From Nostocales cyanobacterium LEGE 11386 (GTDB lineage Bacteria; Cyanobacteriota; Cyanobacteriia; Cyanobacteriales; Nostocaceae): a stretch of DNA of 64,000 nucleotides. Under the pieces are notes generated by a model. The model saw only the letters and a program-made list of their open reading frames with translations, did not search any database and was not told the origin of the DNA. The DNA is taken from contig JADEXK010000008.1 in NCBI GenBank assembly GCA_015207155.1, positions 1 through 64,000 of the forward strand, written 5' to 3'. A program made the translations under genes and the position numbers. Below are positions 53,086-61,636 of this stretch, piece by piece (the stretch's first letter is position 1; each line of letters starts with the position of its first letter).

Positions 53086-54093
53086 ATGAACAGACGTTTA
53101 TTTATTCAACAAGCTGCTTTATTTACTCTGACTTTAACCAGTACCAAACTGCTGTCGGCCTGCTCTTCTAGTTCTAATTCAGATGCTGCCGATATTCAAG
53201 AAATTAACTTTGGTGTCCTTTCTACAGAATCTCAGGCTAATCAAAAGCCACTATGGGAACCTTTTGCCGCAGCAATGTCTAAGGAAATTGGCATTCCCAT
53301 TAAACCTCTCTATGTCACCCAGTATGCAGCAGTTGTAGAAGCAATGCGCTTTGGTAAAGTTCAGGTTGCTTGGTTAGGTGGTAAGTCATACGTTCAAGCT
53401 GCCAAGGTTGCCAACGCCGAAGCCTTTGCTCAGGTTGTGAGTGAAGGTGGAACAAAAGGCTATTATTCACATTTAATTACCAACAAAGAAAATCCCATTC
53501 TGAAGGAAGCGAAAGCACAAGGTGGTGATAAATATGTACTTAAAAATGCGGCTAACCTCACTTTTGCCTTTAACGATCCTACTTCTACTTCAGGTTTTTT
53601 AGTACCAAGTTACTACATTTTTTCGAGAAACAATGTTGACCCCAAACAAGTATTTAAGCGTTTAATTTTTGCCGGAAATCACGAAGCATGTGCCCTGGCA
53701 GTTGCTAATAAACAGATAGATATTGCTACTATTAGTAATGAGGCTTTAGCACGGCTACAAGAAACTAACCCTGCTGCTCGTCAAAGAATTGAAACAATTT
53801 GGACATCAACCTTAATTCCTGGTGATCCTATCGCTTATCGCCAGGATTTACCCGCAGATATTAAGAAGAAATTTCAAAACTTTTTCTACAACTATAAAGA
53901 TGCAAAAGTTTTAAGTCCTTTCAAGGTTGATGGTTTTGTTGCTGCTGATGATAAGAATTGGAATACAATTCGAGAATTGGAACTAGCTAAAGAAATTCAA
54001 GAAACGCAATCTCAAGATAATTTGGCAGAGAAAGACAAACAGCAGAAGCTAGCAGAACTCAATCAGCAACTGAAGGAAATTCAAGCAAAATAA
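53086..54093 (+). CDS. phnD: phosphonate-binding lipoprotein, copy 2
   Basis: The 335-aa paralogue starts MNRRLFIQQAALF, with a Tat-like signal and lipobox LSAC (about 26). The binding domain repeats the same motifs as copy 1 (STESQANQKPLWEPF, VTQYAAVVEAMRFGKVQVAWLGG, NDPTSTSGFLVPSYY). The two are separated by 70 bases and are tandem duplicates that have diverged; they may differ in ligand preference. Confidence 0.93.
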   Translation: MNRRLFIQQAALFTLTLTSTKLLSACSSSSNSDAADIQEINFGVLSTESQANQKPLWEPFAAAMSKEIGIPIKPLYVTQYAAVVEAMRFGKVQVAWLGGKSYVQAAKVANAEAFAQVVSEGGTKGYYSHLITNKENPILKEAKAQGGDKYVLKNAANLTFAFNDPTSTSGFLVPSYYIFSRNNVDPKQVFKRLIFAGNHEACALAVANKQIDIATISNEALARLQETNPAARQRIETIWTSTLIPGDPIAYRQDLPADIKKKFQNFFYNYKDAKVLSPFKVDGFVAADDKNWNTIRELELAKEIQETQSQDNLAEKDKQQKLAELNQQLKEIQAK

Positions 54094-54102
54094 TCAGGCT
54101 TT

Positions 54103-54162
54103 AACAGTTATCGATTTTTGTTGCTTGATTTGAAGTACCGCATCATAAATCTGATAACTGTT
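54103..54162. repeat. inverted repeat between phnD2 and phnE
   Basis: Perfect 10-bp arms (aacagttatc/gataactgtt) are separated by 40 bases in the 104-bp spacer. They might stabilise or attenuate the operon mRNA; the long loop makes a terminator unlikely. Confidence 0.45.
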
Positions 54163-54197
54163 TAATGTTTTTATCACTGGAATAAAAAATATCAAAA

Positions 54198-55022
54198 ATG
54201 CCAAAATCTCATCGTCTTATGGCAACTGCATCTCCTGCGGTAGTAGCAATGTTAGAGCAAGAAGCAAAACTCGTCAGTACCAGCCGGGTTTTCTTTCTAC
54301 TAGCTTTGATTATTGTCTTAATTTTTTCTTATCAACAAAGCGAATTAAATTTTCCATTACTGTTACAACGTGGCGACAATATGGCTGAATATATCAGTTC
54401 ATATTTTCCGCCAAACTTTAGTGATTGGAAATATTATTTAACAGAAACTATTATTACTATATCTATGGGACTTTGGGGAACTTTAATGGCAGCGATCGCC
54501 GCAGTTCCTTTATCGATTTTAGCATCAAATAATATGTGTCCGGTGTGGATTGTGCAACCAACACGCCGACTCTTAGATGCCATGCGTGCCATTAACGAAC
54601 TTGTCTTTGCACTCATCTTTGTTGTAGCAGTAGGATTGGGGCCGTTTGCTGGTGTGTTGGCATTATTTGTGCATACGGCGGGGACACTGGGAAAGCTGTT
54701 CTCGGAAGCAGTCGAAGCAATTGACCCCAGACCAGTAGAAGGAATTCGGGCTACTGGTGCGACTCATCTGCAAGAAGTTATATTTGGTGTAATTCCTCAA
54801 GTTATGCCTTTGTGGACTTCTTTTACTCTTTATAGATTTGAGTCAAATGTCCGTTCTGCCTCTGTATTAGGAATTGTCGGTGCGGGTGGAATTGGGGTTT
54901 CTTTGTATCAGAGTTTTGGAGCTTTTGAATATCAAAAAGTCTGTGCAATTCTGATTATTTTAATCGTTGCCACTGCCACCATTGACTTAATATCAGCAAA
55001 GGTGAGACAGTGGCTGGTCTAA
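54198..55022 (+). CDS. phnE: phosphonate ABC transporter permease
   Basis: The 274-aa permease has about six membrane helices and the binding-protein-dependent transport motif EGIRATGATHLQEVIFGVIPQVMP (about residues 180-205), which contacts PhnC. The region NELVFALIFVVAVGLGPFAG is also typical of PhnE. It would form the membrane channel with PhnC and the two PhnD products. It ends 39 bases before a nuclease-like gene of unrelated function. Confidence 0.93.
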   Translation: MPKSHRLMATASPAVVAMLEQEAKLVSTSRVFFLLALIIVLIFSYQQSELNFPLLLQRGDNMAEYISSYFPPNFSDWKYYLTETIITISMGLWGTLMAAIAAVPLSILASNNMCPVWIVQPTRRLLDAMRAINELVFALIFVVAVGLGPFAGVLALFVHTAGTLGKLFSEAVEAIDPRPVEGIRATGATHLQEVIFGVIPQVMPLWTSFTLYRFESNVRSASVLGIVGAGGIGVSLYQSFGAFEYQKVCAILIILIVATATIDLISAKVRQWLV

Positions 55023-55061
55023 ATTTATAACTGCGATCGCTTCCACTATCCAATATCGACA

Positions 55062-55970
55062 ATGACCAAATCCGCAGATATCAGCACCAAAAAGTTAATT
55101 AGCCTTGCACCCAACAACTGGGTGAGATGGGTAACACAGATGCCTGACATTATAACCAGGGAAATTCTTAATTCCGAATTTCAATGGATTAGTCGAGAAA
55201 GTGATGTTTTAATCCGCGTTCAAAGTCCTGAAGATGATGAAGAATTTCTCGTACTCAACGAGCTACAGTTACGCTACAGTGCCAAAATGCCGCGTCGAAT
55301 GCGTGCTTATGCAGGACTTGCAGAAGAGAAGTACGATCTACCAAGTTACCCCGTATTAATTAACATCTTAAAGTCTACAGACGCAGAAATTCCTACAACA
55401 TATACATCAAATATTGGGGGTTTACAAGTGCGTCAAGACTACCGAGTGATTAATTTATGGGAAGTAGATGTAAACATAGCTTTCCAACAACCGTTACCTT
55501 CGTTGCTTCCCTTTGTCCCAATTCTCAAAGGAGGAGAGGATGAGTCTACAATTCGAGAAGCCTTGCAAATTTTACGTAGCAACGAACAGTTAAACCAACT
55601 TGAGACGGTTTTAGCCTTTTTTGCTACGTTTGTACTAGAGACGGCCTTAGTTCAAGAAATTATGAGGTGGGATATGGCTGTGTTACGTGAATCGCCTTGG
55701 TATCAAGAAATATTACGCGAGGGACAAGCACGCGGTGAAGCGCTAGGTGAAGCACGCGGTGAAGCACGCGGTGAAGCACGCGGTGAAGCACGGGGACAAA
55801 GACAAGGAATAATTTCTAGCATCGAGACTAGTTTAGAAGCGAAATTTGGCAGTGACGGGTTAAATTTGATGTCCCAAATTGCCCAAGTTTCTGATTTAGC
55901 AAGATTGAAAGAGATTTTACGTAATATTGTTGTGGCAAATTCTCTAGAGGAATTACAAGAAATTTTGTAG
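55062..55970 (+). CDS. Rpn/PD-(D/E)XK nuclease-like protein with GEAR repeats
   Basis: The 302-aa protein resembles the cyanobacterial Rpn-family nuclease-like proteins (recombination-promoting or former transposase annotation) and has NELQLRYSAKMPRRMRAYA and EDDEEFLVLN in the N-terminal half. A tandem GEAR repeat (12-bp DNA unit ggtgaagcacgc, about five copies, 55728-55793) joins it to a C-terminal domain (SIETSLEAKFGSDGLNL) of DUF4351 type. It interrupts the phn locus between phnE and the regulator and is probably unrelated to phosphonate use. Confidence 0.65.
   Translation: MTKSADISTKKLISLAPNNWVRWVTQMPDIITREILNSEFQWISRESDVLIRVQSPEDDEEFLVLNELQLRYSAKMPRRMRAYAGLAEEKYDLPSYPVLINILKSTDAEIPTTYTSNIGGLQVRQDYRVINLWEVDVNIAFQQPLPSLLPFVPILKGGEDESTIREALQILRSNEQLNQLETVLAFFATFVLETALVQEIMRWDMAVLRESPWYQEILREGQARGEALGEARGEARGEARGEARGQRQGIISSIETSLEAKFGSDGLNLMSQIAQVSDLARLKEILRNIVVANSLEELQEIL
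55728..55793 (+). repeat. 12-bp tandem repeat coding GEAR
   Basis: About five units of ggtgaagcacgc (one variant gcgctaggt) lie in frame within the nuclease-like gene. Confidence 0.8.
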
Positions 55971-56006
55971 TCAAAATTGAGGTAATTATTACTGACAAAA
56001 TTGCTA

Positions 56007-56747
56007 TCAGATTGTCAAGTCATTTTCAAAAAACAACTCCATGCGATCGCCCCGGAATCGAGTCACGCCATATTCAATTACATTACCCTTTTGATCGACG
56101 TTCACCGACTCGGCTAAAAGAATGGGTTGATTAAGTGGAAGTTGCAGCCACTGTGCATCACGCGGCTGAACTGCACGGGCAGAAACACAGGTACTGCGGC
56201 GTATATGATCACATGCATATACCTGTTGTAAATATTGAGATATTGATTGCAGTTCTTGTAAAATCTTGATGTTTTTTAGCTCTAAGAAATCTGGAAACCT
56301 GTTTAGGGGGAAGTATCCTGTACTCATACTAATCGGTTCCTCGTCCGCGAAACTCAAACGTTCAATTAAAGCCACGGGTTCACCAAGATTAATCTCCATT
56401 CCTTTAGCAACAGTAATGTCCGCAGGTACTTCCAAGGTACGAATTATTTGGAATTTAGCTTGCCAACCTTGGACTTTAAGGGTTTGGTTGTAACGTACAC
56501 GCTTACCAATGGGATAGCGGATAGTCTTAGCGGCGACAAAAGTCCCGCGTCCCCGATCAACTCTCAGCAATCCCTCGTTTTTTAGTAGTGCGATCGCCTG
56601 TCTGAGAGTATGGCGATTGACTGCAAATTGTTCTGCTAACTTAGCTTCTGTCGGTAATTGGTCTCCAACTTGATAAACTCCCTGGTGAATATTTTGCCGC
56701 AACTGAGCAGCAATCTTGGCATAGATGGGCATCACTTCCTGGTTCAT
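56007..56747 (-). CDS. GntR/HutC-family regulator, PhnF-like
   Basis: The 246-aa regulator has an N-terminal winged helix (YAKIAAQLRQNIHQGVYQVGDQLPTEAKLAEQFAVNRHTLRQAIALL, about 7-53) and a C-terminal UTRA-type ligand domain (from about 85, ending YGVTRFRGDRMELFFEND). This is the HutC/PhnF layout. It lies divergent from the phnG operon and beside the phn transport genes, so it is probably the local phn regulator. Conserved 17-bp motifs before phnC and in its own upstream region are candidate binding sites. Confidence 0.88.
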   Translation of the reverse strand: MNQEVMPIYAKIAAQLRQNIHQGVYQVGDQLPTEAKLAEQFAVNRHTLRQAIALLKNEGLLRVDRGRGTFVAAKTIRYPIGKRVRYNQTLKVQGWQAKFQIIRTLEVPADITVAKGMEINLGEPVALIERLSFADEEPISMSTGYFPLNRFPDFLELKNIKILQELQSISQYLQQVYACDHIRRSTCVSARAVQPRDAQWLQLPLNQPILLAESVNVDQKGNVIEYGVTRFRGDRMELFFENDLTI

Positions 56748-56803
56748 GAATTAATTATCAATATTTACATTGTCAACTTACTAAAATTGGGTTAATCTAT
56801 TTT

Positions 56804-56820
56804 CATCTAGATGTCTATAC
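56804..56820. promoter_or_regulatory. GntR/HutC-type operator candidate in the regulator-phnG divergent region
   Basis: catctagatgtctatac is the reverse complement of GTATAGACATCTAGATG and matches the phnC motif in 15 of 17 bases. Its GTCTATAC core fits GTnTAnAC. It lies 57 bases upstream of the regulator start and 108 before phnG, so it could control both. Confidence 0.65.
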
Positions 56821-56927
56821 AAATTTAAGAATAGTTTAAAGTTACTTCAAAAGGTACAACTTTGTGTCTTTGTGATCAAAAAAGTCTTTCTCAACCACCA
56901 AGACACTAAGAATTAAGCATCTTTATT

Positions 56928-57389
56928 ATGGCTACCGTAAAGCAACGACAAGCTTGGATGGCAACACTCGCGAAAGCCGAATTAATACAACTAGAAGAAT
57001 TAGTAAATAAATTAGATAAATTGCCCAGTTATAGCTTTTTGCGTTCCCCAGAGATTGGATTAGCAATGGTTCGGGGACGCGCTGGGGGTACTGGAGAGCC
57101 ATTTAATTTAGGTGAAATTACTATGACTCGTTGTGTAGTGCAGCTAGAGAGTCAATTAGAAGATGAAGCAGTTACCGGGTTTGGTTATGTTGCCGGGCGA
57201 TCGCACCGTCATGCAGAATTAGCGGCCCTCTGTGATGCCTTACTGCAAAGTCCAGATTGGCACGAACAGATTTTAGTTGAGGTAATTCGACCCTTACAAA
57301 CAGCAAGCCAGCAACAGCAAGAACTTAAACAACGGCAAACCGCCGCCACTAAAGTGAACTTCTTCACGATGGTGAGGGGGGAAGGGTAA
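56928..57389 (+). CDS. phnG: C-P lyase complex subunit PhnG
   Basis: The 153-aa subunit matches PhnG end to end: KQRQAWMATLAKAE at the start, LAMVRGRAGGTGEPFNLGE in the middle, YVAGRSHRHAELAALCDALLQ, and the final VNFFTMVRGE. PhnG, H, I and J form the core complex; together with PhnI it makes the ribose-1-methylphosphonate triphosphate intermediate from ATP. It is the first gene of the rightward lyase operon. Confidence 0.95.
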   Translation: MATVKQRQAWMATLAKAELIQLEELVNKLDKLPSYSFLRSPEIGLAMVRGRAGGTGEPFNLGEITMTRCVVQLESQLEDEAVTGFGYVAGRSHRHAELAALCDALLQSPDWHEQILVEVIRPLQTASQQQQELKQRQTAATKVNFFTMVRGEG

Positions 57390-57408
57390 ATCAATTAAAA
57401 ATGCCAAA

Positions 57409-58011
57409 ATGACTACAACACTAACGCATTTACCAGGTTTTGAAGACCCGATTCACGATGCCCAAAGGACATTTCGGGCGCTACTTGATGCCAATGCCAG
57501 GCCGGGAAGCCCGTACTTAATAACTGCTAAGATGACTGTGCCATCCGGCTTAACACCTGCCTGCGCCGCAGCTTGTTTGACACTATTAGATTTAGATGTC
57601 CAAGTTTGGCTGCAACCTAGTTTTGCTCCCCCAGTTAAAGCCTGGTTATTATTTCATACTGGTTGTAAATTTACACAGCAACCTCAAGAGGCAGACTTTG
57701 CCATCATTCAAGATGTCGCAGCCTTGCCAGAATTATCTAGTTTTAGCTGGGGTACAGCAGAACAACCAGAAGCTTCTACAACACTGCTAATACAGGTCGA
57801 AAGTTGGGAAGGAGGGCAACCTGTAATCCTGACTGGCCCAGGGATTTTAGACAAGCAAACTATTACCCCTAAACTTTCCTACCAATTTTGGGATTTTTGG
57901 ACAAAGAATAATCAGGTATATCCACTTGGTATAGATGTTTTTTTATTAACTACAAATGCAGTGATGGGTCTACCACGGACGGCAAAATCTGAGGTTGAGC
58001 ATCATGCTTGA
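57409..58011 (+). CDS. phnH: C-P lyase complex subunit PhnH
   Basis: The 200-aa PhnH subunit starts TTTLTHLPGFEDPIHDAQRTFRALLDA and contains ARPGSPYLI, FHTGCKFTQQPQEADFAII and ILTGPGI, typical for PhnH, a structural and perhaps nucleotide-binding member of the core. It starts 19 bases after phnG and overlaps the next gene by 8 bases, so translation is coupled. Confidence 0.95.
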   Translation: MTTTLTHLPGFEDPIHDAQRTFRALLDANARPGSPYLITAKMTVPSGLTPACAAACLTLLDLDVQVWLQPSFAPPVKAWLLFHTGCKFTQQPQEADFAIIQDVAALPELSSFSWGTAEQPEASTTLLIQVESWEGGQPVILTGPGILDKQTITPKLSYQFWDFWTKNNQVYPLGIDVFLLTTNAVMGLPRTAKSEVEHHA

Positions 58012-58471
58012 TATTCGTCCTGTGAGTAGGGATGACCTACCAGTACTAATTCAACTTTATGCAGAAATGGATGGTGAGCCACCCTTATCAAGAAATCATG
58101 CAGAGGAAATCTTGAGTGCGATCGCTCAGATTCCCAACTACCAAATTTATCTAGCTTATTTAAATCAGGAGCCAGTAGGTACTTTTAGCCTGATTTATGT
58201 AATCACAATGATGCATCGGGGCTATCACAAATTTGCAGTGCTAGATGCAGTTACTGTTACTCCTAAAGTTCGGGGTCAAGGTATTGGCACTCAAATGATG
58301 CAAGCAGCACTCCAACTCAGTACAGAAGCAGGATGTTATAAAGTAACCCTATCTTCCAACCTCAAACGCACTCGCGCTCACCAATTTTATCAAGCACTGG
58401 GATTTGAGCAGCATGGCTGGAGTTTTAAATGTGTATTGAATAAAGACACTAAACAGGAAAGTCCAGCATAA
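58004..58471 (+). CDS. GNAT acetyltransferase, PhnO-like by context
   Basis: The 155-aa product (ATG at 58004, overlapping the phnH stop; an upstream TTG is weaker) has the GNAT fold: IRPVSRDDLPVLIQLYAEM, LAYLNQEPVGTFSLIYV, the acetyl-CoA loop VTPKVRGQGIGTQMMQAAL and FYQALGFEQHGWSFK. In other phn clusters PhnO acetylates aminoalkylphosphonates to protect them for the lyase; the position between phnH and phnI suggests the same, but the substrate is inferred. Confidence 0.85.
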   Translation: MLDIRPVSRDDLPVLIQLYAEMDGEPPLSRNHAEEILSAIAQIPNYQIYLAYLNQEPVGTFSLIYVITMMHRGYHKFAVLDAVTVTPKVRGQGIGTQMMQAALQLSTEAGCYKVTLSSNLKRTRAHQFYQALGFEQHGWSFKCVLNKDTKQESPA

Positions 58472-58493
58472 GTGAACTCAGATTCAGAAAAGT

Positions 58494-58525
58494 ACTCAGC
58501 ACTCAGCACTCAGCACTCAGCACTG
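58494..58525. repeat. STRR heptamer repeat (ACTCAGC)n
   Basis: Four tandem actcagc units lie between the GNAT gene and phnI, just before the aaaaggaga ribosome site of phnI. Confidence 0.8.
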
Positions 58526-58557
58526 AGAAAGGCACTTAGAAAAGGAGATAAAAACTC

Positions 58558-59742
58558 ATGCCTTATGTTGCAGTCAAAGGCGGCGAACAAGCAATCCAGA
58601 ATGCAGAAACACTGCTACAAAGCAAACGCCGGGGTAATCCTGCTATTCCCGAATTAACCCTAGACCAGATTGAACAACAACTTACCCTAGCTGTCGAACG
58701 AGTGATGTGTGAGGGTAGCTTATATGACCGAGAATTAGCAGCCCTGGCCGTGAAACAATCCTGGGGTGATTTAGTTGAGGCAATTTTCTTATTACGAGCT
58801 TATCGGACAACACTGCCACGCTTTTACTACAGCCAACCTCTAGACACCAGCCAAATGCAAATTCAGAGGCGGATTTCCTCTATTTTTAAAGATGTTCCAG
58901 GAGGGCAGAAGCTAGGGCCGACCTTCGACTACATCCATCGCTTGCTGGACTTTAAGCTAATAGCAGAGGGTGAAGTTCCCATAGCACCGGAAGCAGAAGC
59001 TATTACTGAACCTGTTCCCCGTGTAATTGATACGTTGGATCAAGAAGGATTGATGCAAGCGGAGGAGGGGGAACAGGAGAACAAGGGGACAAGGGGACAA
59101 GGGGATAAGGAAGAGAATACTATATTTTCTTCTTCATCCCCACCTTTTGACTTAACCCGTCAACCCCTGAATTTTCCGGCGGGAAGGGATGCGAAACTTC
59201 AAAATTTGGCTCGTGCAGATGAGGGCTTTTTGCTGTCGCTGGCATACTCTACCCAACGAGGTTATGGCAGAAATCATCCTTTTGCCGGAGAGATTCGCAT
59301 GGGGGAAGTCGAGGTGGTGATTTGTCCAGAAGAATTGGGGTTTGAAGTAGCGATCGCAGATATTACGATTACGGAAGTGCAGATGGTCAATCAGTTTAAA
59401 GGTAGCAAGGAGTTGCCTGCCCAATTCACTCGTGGTTATGGACTGACTTTTGGATACAACGAACGCAAGGCTATGTCAATGGCACTTGTAGATAGGGCAA
59501 TGCGAGCGGAAGAATTGGGTGAAACTGTGGAAAGTCCGGCGCAAAATGTGGAATTTGTGCTTGCTCATTCTGACAATGTGGAAGCTCAGGGTTTTGTCCA
59601 ACATTTAAAACTTCCTCACTATATTGACTTTCAAGCAGAGTTAAATTTGGTACGCAAAATCCGACAGCAGCAGGACTTACACCAAGAGGACAAAGAGAGG
59701 GTTAAAGAGTTGTGTACGCAAGCTGGGGAAGAAGCGAAATGA
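58558..59742 (+). CDS. phnI: C-P lyase complex subunit PhnI, with in-frame repeat insertion
   Basis: The 394-aa subunit matches PhnI: MPYVAVKGGEQAIQNAE, ELTLDQIEQQLTLAVERVM, YSTQRGYGRNHPFAGEIRMGE, FTRGYGLTFGYNERKAM, EFVLAHSDNVEAQGF and LKLPHYIDFQAEL. PhnI is the nucleosidase-type subunit that links phosphonate to ATP's ribose. Around residues 168-197 the sequence reads EEGEQENKGTRGQGDKEEN, encoded by an acaagggg octamer array (59081-59110) inserted in frame into a linker. The rest is intact, so the gene is likely functional. Confidence 0.93.
   Translation: MPYVAVKGGEQAIQNAETLLQSKRRGNPAIPELTLDQIEQQLTLAVERVMCEGSLYDRELAALAVKQSWGDLVEAIFLLRAYRTTLPRFYYSQPLDTSQMQIQRRISSIFKDVPGGQKLGPTFDYIHRLLDFKLIAEGEVPIAPEAEAITEPVPRVIDTLDQEGLMQAEEGEQENKGTRGQGDKEENTIFSSSSPPFDLTRQPLNFPAGRDAKLQNLARADEGFLLSLAYSTQRGYGRNHPFAGEIRMGEVEVVICPEELGFEVAIADITITEVQMVNQFKGSKELPAQFTRGYGLTFGYNERKAMSMALVDRAMRAEELGETVESPAQNVEFVLAHSDNVEAQGFVQHLKLPHYIDFQAELNLVRKIRQQQDLHQEDKERVKELCTQAGEEAK
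59081..59110 (+). repeat. octamer tandem repeat ACAAGGGG within phnI
   Basis: Three acaagggg units plus ataagg lie in frame in phnI. The same array occurs outside genes at about 39319-39335, so it is an insertion of a dispersed repeat. Confidence 0.8.
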
Positions 59743-60173
59743 TTACGGCACTTAATCACATAACTTTGTCTGTCTCTGATGTAGAACAATCCTTTGAGTT
59801 TTATACCAAAGTTCTAGGTTGTAGAGCGATCGCTAAATGGCACAAAGGTGCTTATTTATTGGCAGGTGATTTGTGGTTGTGTCTGTCTCTAGATGAGCAT
59901 ACGCGCACAAGTTCGGTAGCTGAGTATACGCATATTGCGTTTAGCATTGCTGAAGAGAATTTTTTAGAATATAGCGATCGCCTGATAAATCTAGGTGTTA
60001 AACAGTGGAAACAAAATATCAGTGAAGGTGATTCATTATATATTCTCGATCCGGATCACCATAAATTAGAACTGCATGTGGGTGACTTGTTTTCTAGAAT
60101 TGCTGCTACGAGAAAAGCTCCCTATGAAGGTATGGAGTTTTTTGAAAATGAAGTTAAAAAGGATCAAAACTAA
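59739..60173 (+). CDS. fosA: FosA-like glyoxalase-fold (VOC) protein, probable fosfomycin-type thiol transferase
   Basis: The 144-aa protein from the ATG at 59739 (overlapping the phnI stop) matches FosA closely: ALNHITLSVSDVEQSFEFYTKVLG, GAYLLAGDLWLCLSL, EYTHIAFSIAEENF, KQNISEGDSLYILDPDHHKLELHVGDL, and APYEGMEFF. The His, His, Glu metal ligands (NHITL, THIAF, LELHV) are present. FosA adds glutathione to the phosphonate fosfomycin. Inside a C-P lyase operon it may detoxify or process epoxy-phosphonates; a different VOC substrate is possible. Confidence 0.85.
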   Translation: MITALNHITLSVSDVEQSFEFYTKVLGCRAIAKWHKGAYLLAGDLWLCLSLDEHTRTSSVAEYTHIAFSIAEENFLEYSDRLINLGVKQWKQNISEGDSLYILDPDHHKLELHVGDLFSRIAATRKAPYEGMEFFENEVKKDQN

Positions 60174-60288
60174 CTGCTAAGAGTGCCAAAAAATTAATAA
60201 TGATGAATGGATTTATTAGTTATTAAGAATAATATTGAGTGTAGTTATTTAAGACTAAAATTCAAAATTAATGTGAGGAAAATCAGTG

Positions 60289-61485
60289 ATGCCACAACAA
60301 ACTATTCAACAAACACCAACACTAACAACAGTAAAGAATGCTATTCAAGGAGTAGATGTCCTCACTCCTGATGGTTGGATTAAAGATGCAACTGTTTTAA
60401 TTGAAGATGGGCAATTTGTCAGTATTAATCAGGCAAGTACTCCTAATGGATTTAATTTAGTAAATGCCAAAGGACTGCAAATGCTACCGGGAATCATCGA
60501 TTTACATGGTGATGCCTTTGAGCGAATGATTTGCCCTCGTCCTGGAGTTAACTTTCCTCTACCAATAGCGATCGCCGACAATGATCGTAATCTTTTATCC
60601 GCAGGTATTACAACTTTCTTCTGCTCAATTACAGACTCTTATGAACCAGGTTTGCGGAGTCGAGATTCAGCCCGTGCTGTAATTGACTTTATTTTAGGCA
60701 TGGGAAAGCAGGTTTTAAACTGCAATCATCAAATTCATATTAGGCATGAGGAGGCTAATACTCAAGGACATCAAGAGTTGTGTGATTGGTTGGCATCCGG
60801 CCGCGTTCAACTTTTATCAATTAATGATCACCTACCACCATTGGGAAATCAACAAAGGTTGAATCGATATCTCAACAGTTTACGGCAACGATCATCCCTA
60901 TCCACAACAGAAATCGAAGAATTACTTAATCAAGTACGAGAAAGACGACATGAGGGAGACGAGCAAGTAAAACAATTAGTTGAACTGGCTCATACTTACG
61001 CCATTCCCTTGGCTTCCCACGATGATGATACCCCAGAAAAAGTAGCCCTGAGTCAGCAACATCGAGTAGCGATCGCGGAATTTCCTGCTAGTGTCCCCTT
61101 AGCCGTTCAATCCCGCGCTTATGGTGCAGCTGTCTTAATGGGTGCGCCTAACTTAGTACGTGGTGGCTCTCACTTAGGATTGATGAGTGTAGCTGATGCG
61201 GCTAAAAACGATGTCTTAGACTGCCTTTGCTCAGATTACCACTATCCTTCATTATTTCACGCCCCCTTCAAACTGCACGATTTAGGCTTAATGTCTTTTG
61301 AGCAAGCATGGGCCTTGGTTTCCAGTCGCCCAGCTGCGGCGGTAGGAATTAGCGATCGCAAAGGCAAAATCTCCCCCGGCTTAGATGCAGATTTTCTCTT
61401 GATATCACCTGATAATCCATTACCTACGGCGATCGCATCTGTATACGTAACCGGACAAGAAGTCGCCCGATATTCAATTAAATAA
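60289..61485 (+). CDS. phnM: ribose-1-methylphosphonate triphosphate diphosphatase PhnM
   Basis: The 398-aa product (ATG at 60289, after a GTG) is an amidohydrolase-fold enzyme that removes pyrophosphate from the lyase intermediate. It contains MLPGIIDLHGDAFERMICPRPGVNFPL, with the metal-binding HGD, FFCSITDSYEP, CDWLASGRVQLLSINDHLPP, LASHDDDTPE, and FPASVPLAVQ. The C-terminal beta region (KGKISPGLDADFLLISP) is present. It is separated by 115 bases from fosA and may start a new transcript. Confidence 0.95.
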   Translation: MPQQTIQQTPTLTTVKNAIQGVDVLTPDGWIKDATVLIEDGQFVSINQASTPNGFNLVNAKGLQMLPGIIDLHGDAFERMICPRPGVNFPLPIAIADNDRNLLSAGITTFFCSITDSYEPGLRSRDSARAVIDFILGMGKQVLNCNHQIHIRHEEANTQGHQELCDWLASGRVQLLSINDHLPPLGNQQRLNRYLNSLRQRSSLSTTEIEELLNQVRERRHEGDEQVKQLVELAHTYAIPLASHDDDTPEKVALSQQHRVAIAEFPASVPLAVQSRAYGAAVLMGAPNLVRGGSHLGLMSVADAAKNDVLDCLCSDYHYPSLFHAPFKLHDLGLMSFEQAWALVSSRPAAAVGISDRKGKISPGLDADFLLISPDNPLPTAIASVYVTGQEVARYSIK

Positions 61486-61511
61486 TTACTTACAAAACTA
61501 ACATATAGCAA

Positions 61512-61535
61512 AGTGCTGAGTGCTGAGTGCTGAGT
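61512..61535. repeat. STRR heptamer repeat (GTGCTGA)n
   Basis: Three to four gtgctga units between phnM and phnJ. Confidence 0.75.
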
Positions 61536-61636
61536 ATAAGTTCAGAGCTTTGAGCAATTAACACTGTCCTCACCTATGTGACTACGGCTATAACTACAAA
61601 ACTCAGCGCCCCTCTGCGTTAAAAAAAGAACCGCCC

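Noticed and set aside
58494..58525. CRISPR-like tandem array
   Set aside because: Units are 7 bp, directly abutting, without spacers: an STRR, not CRISPR.
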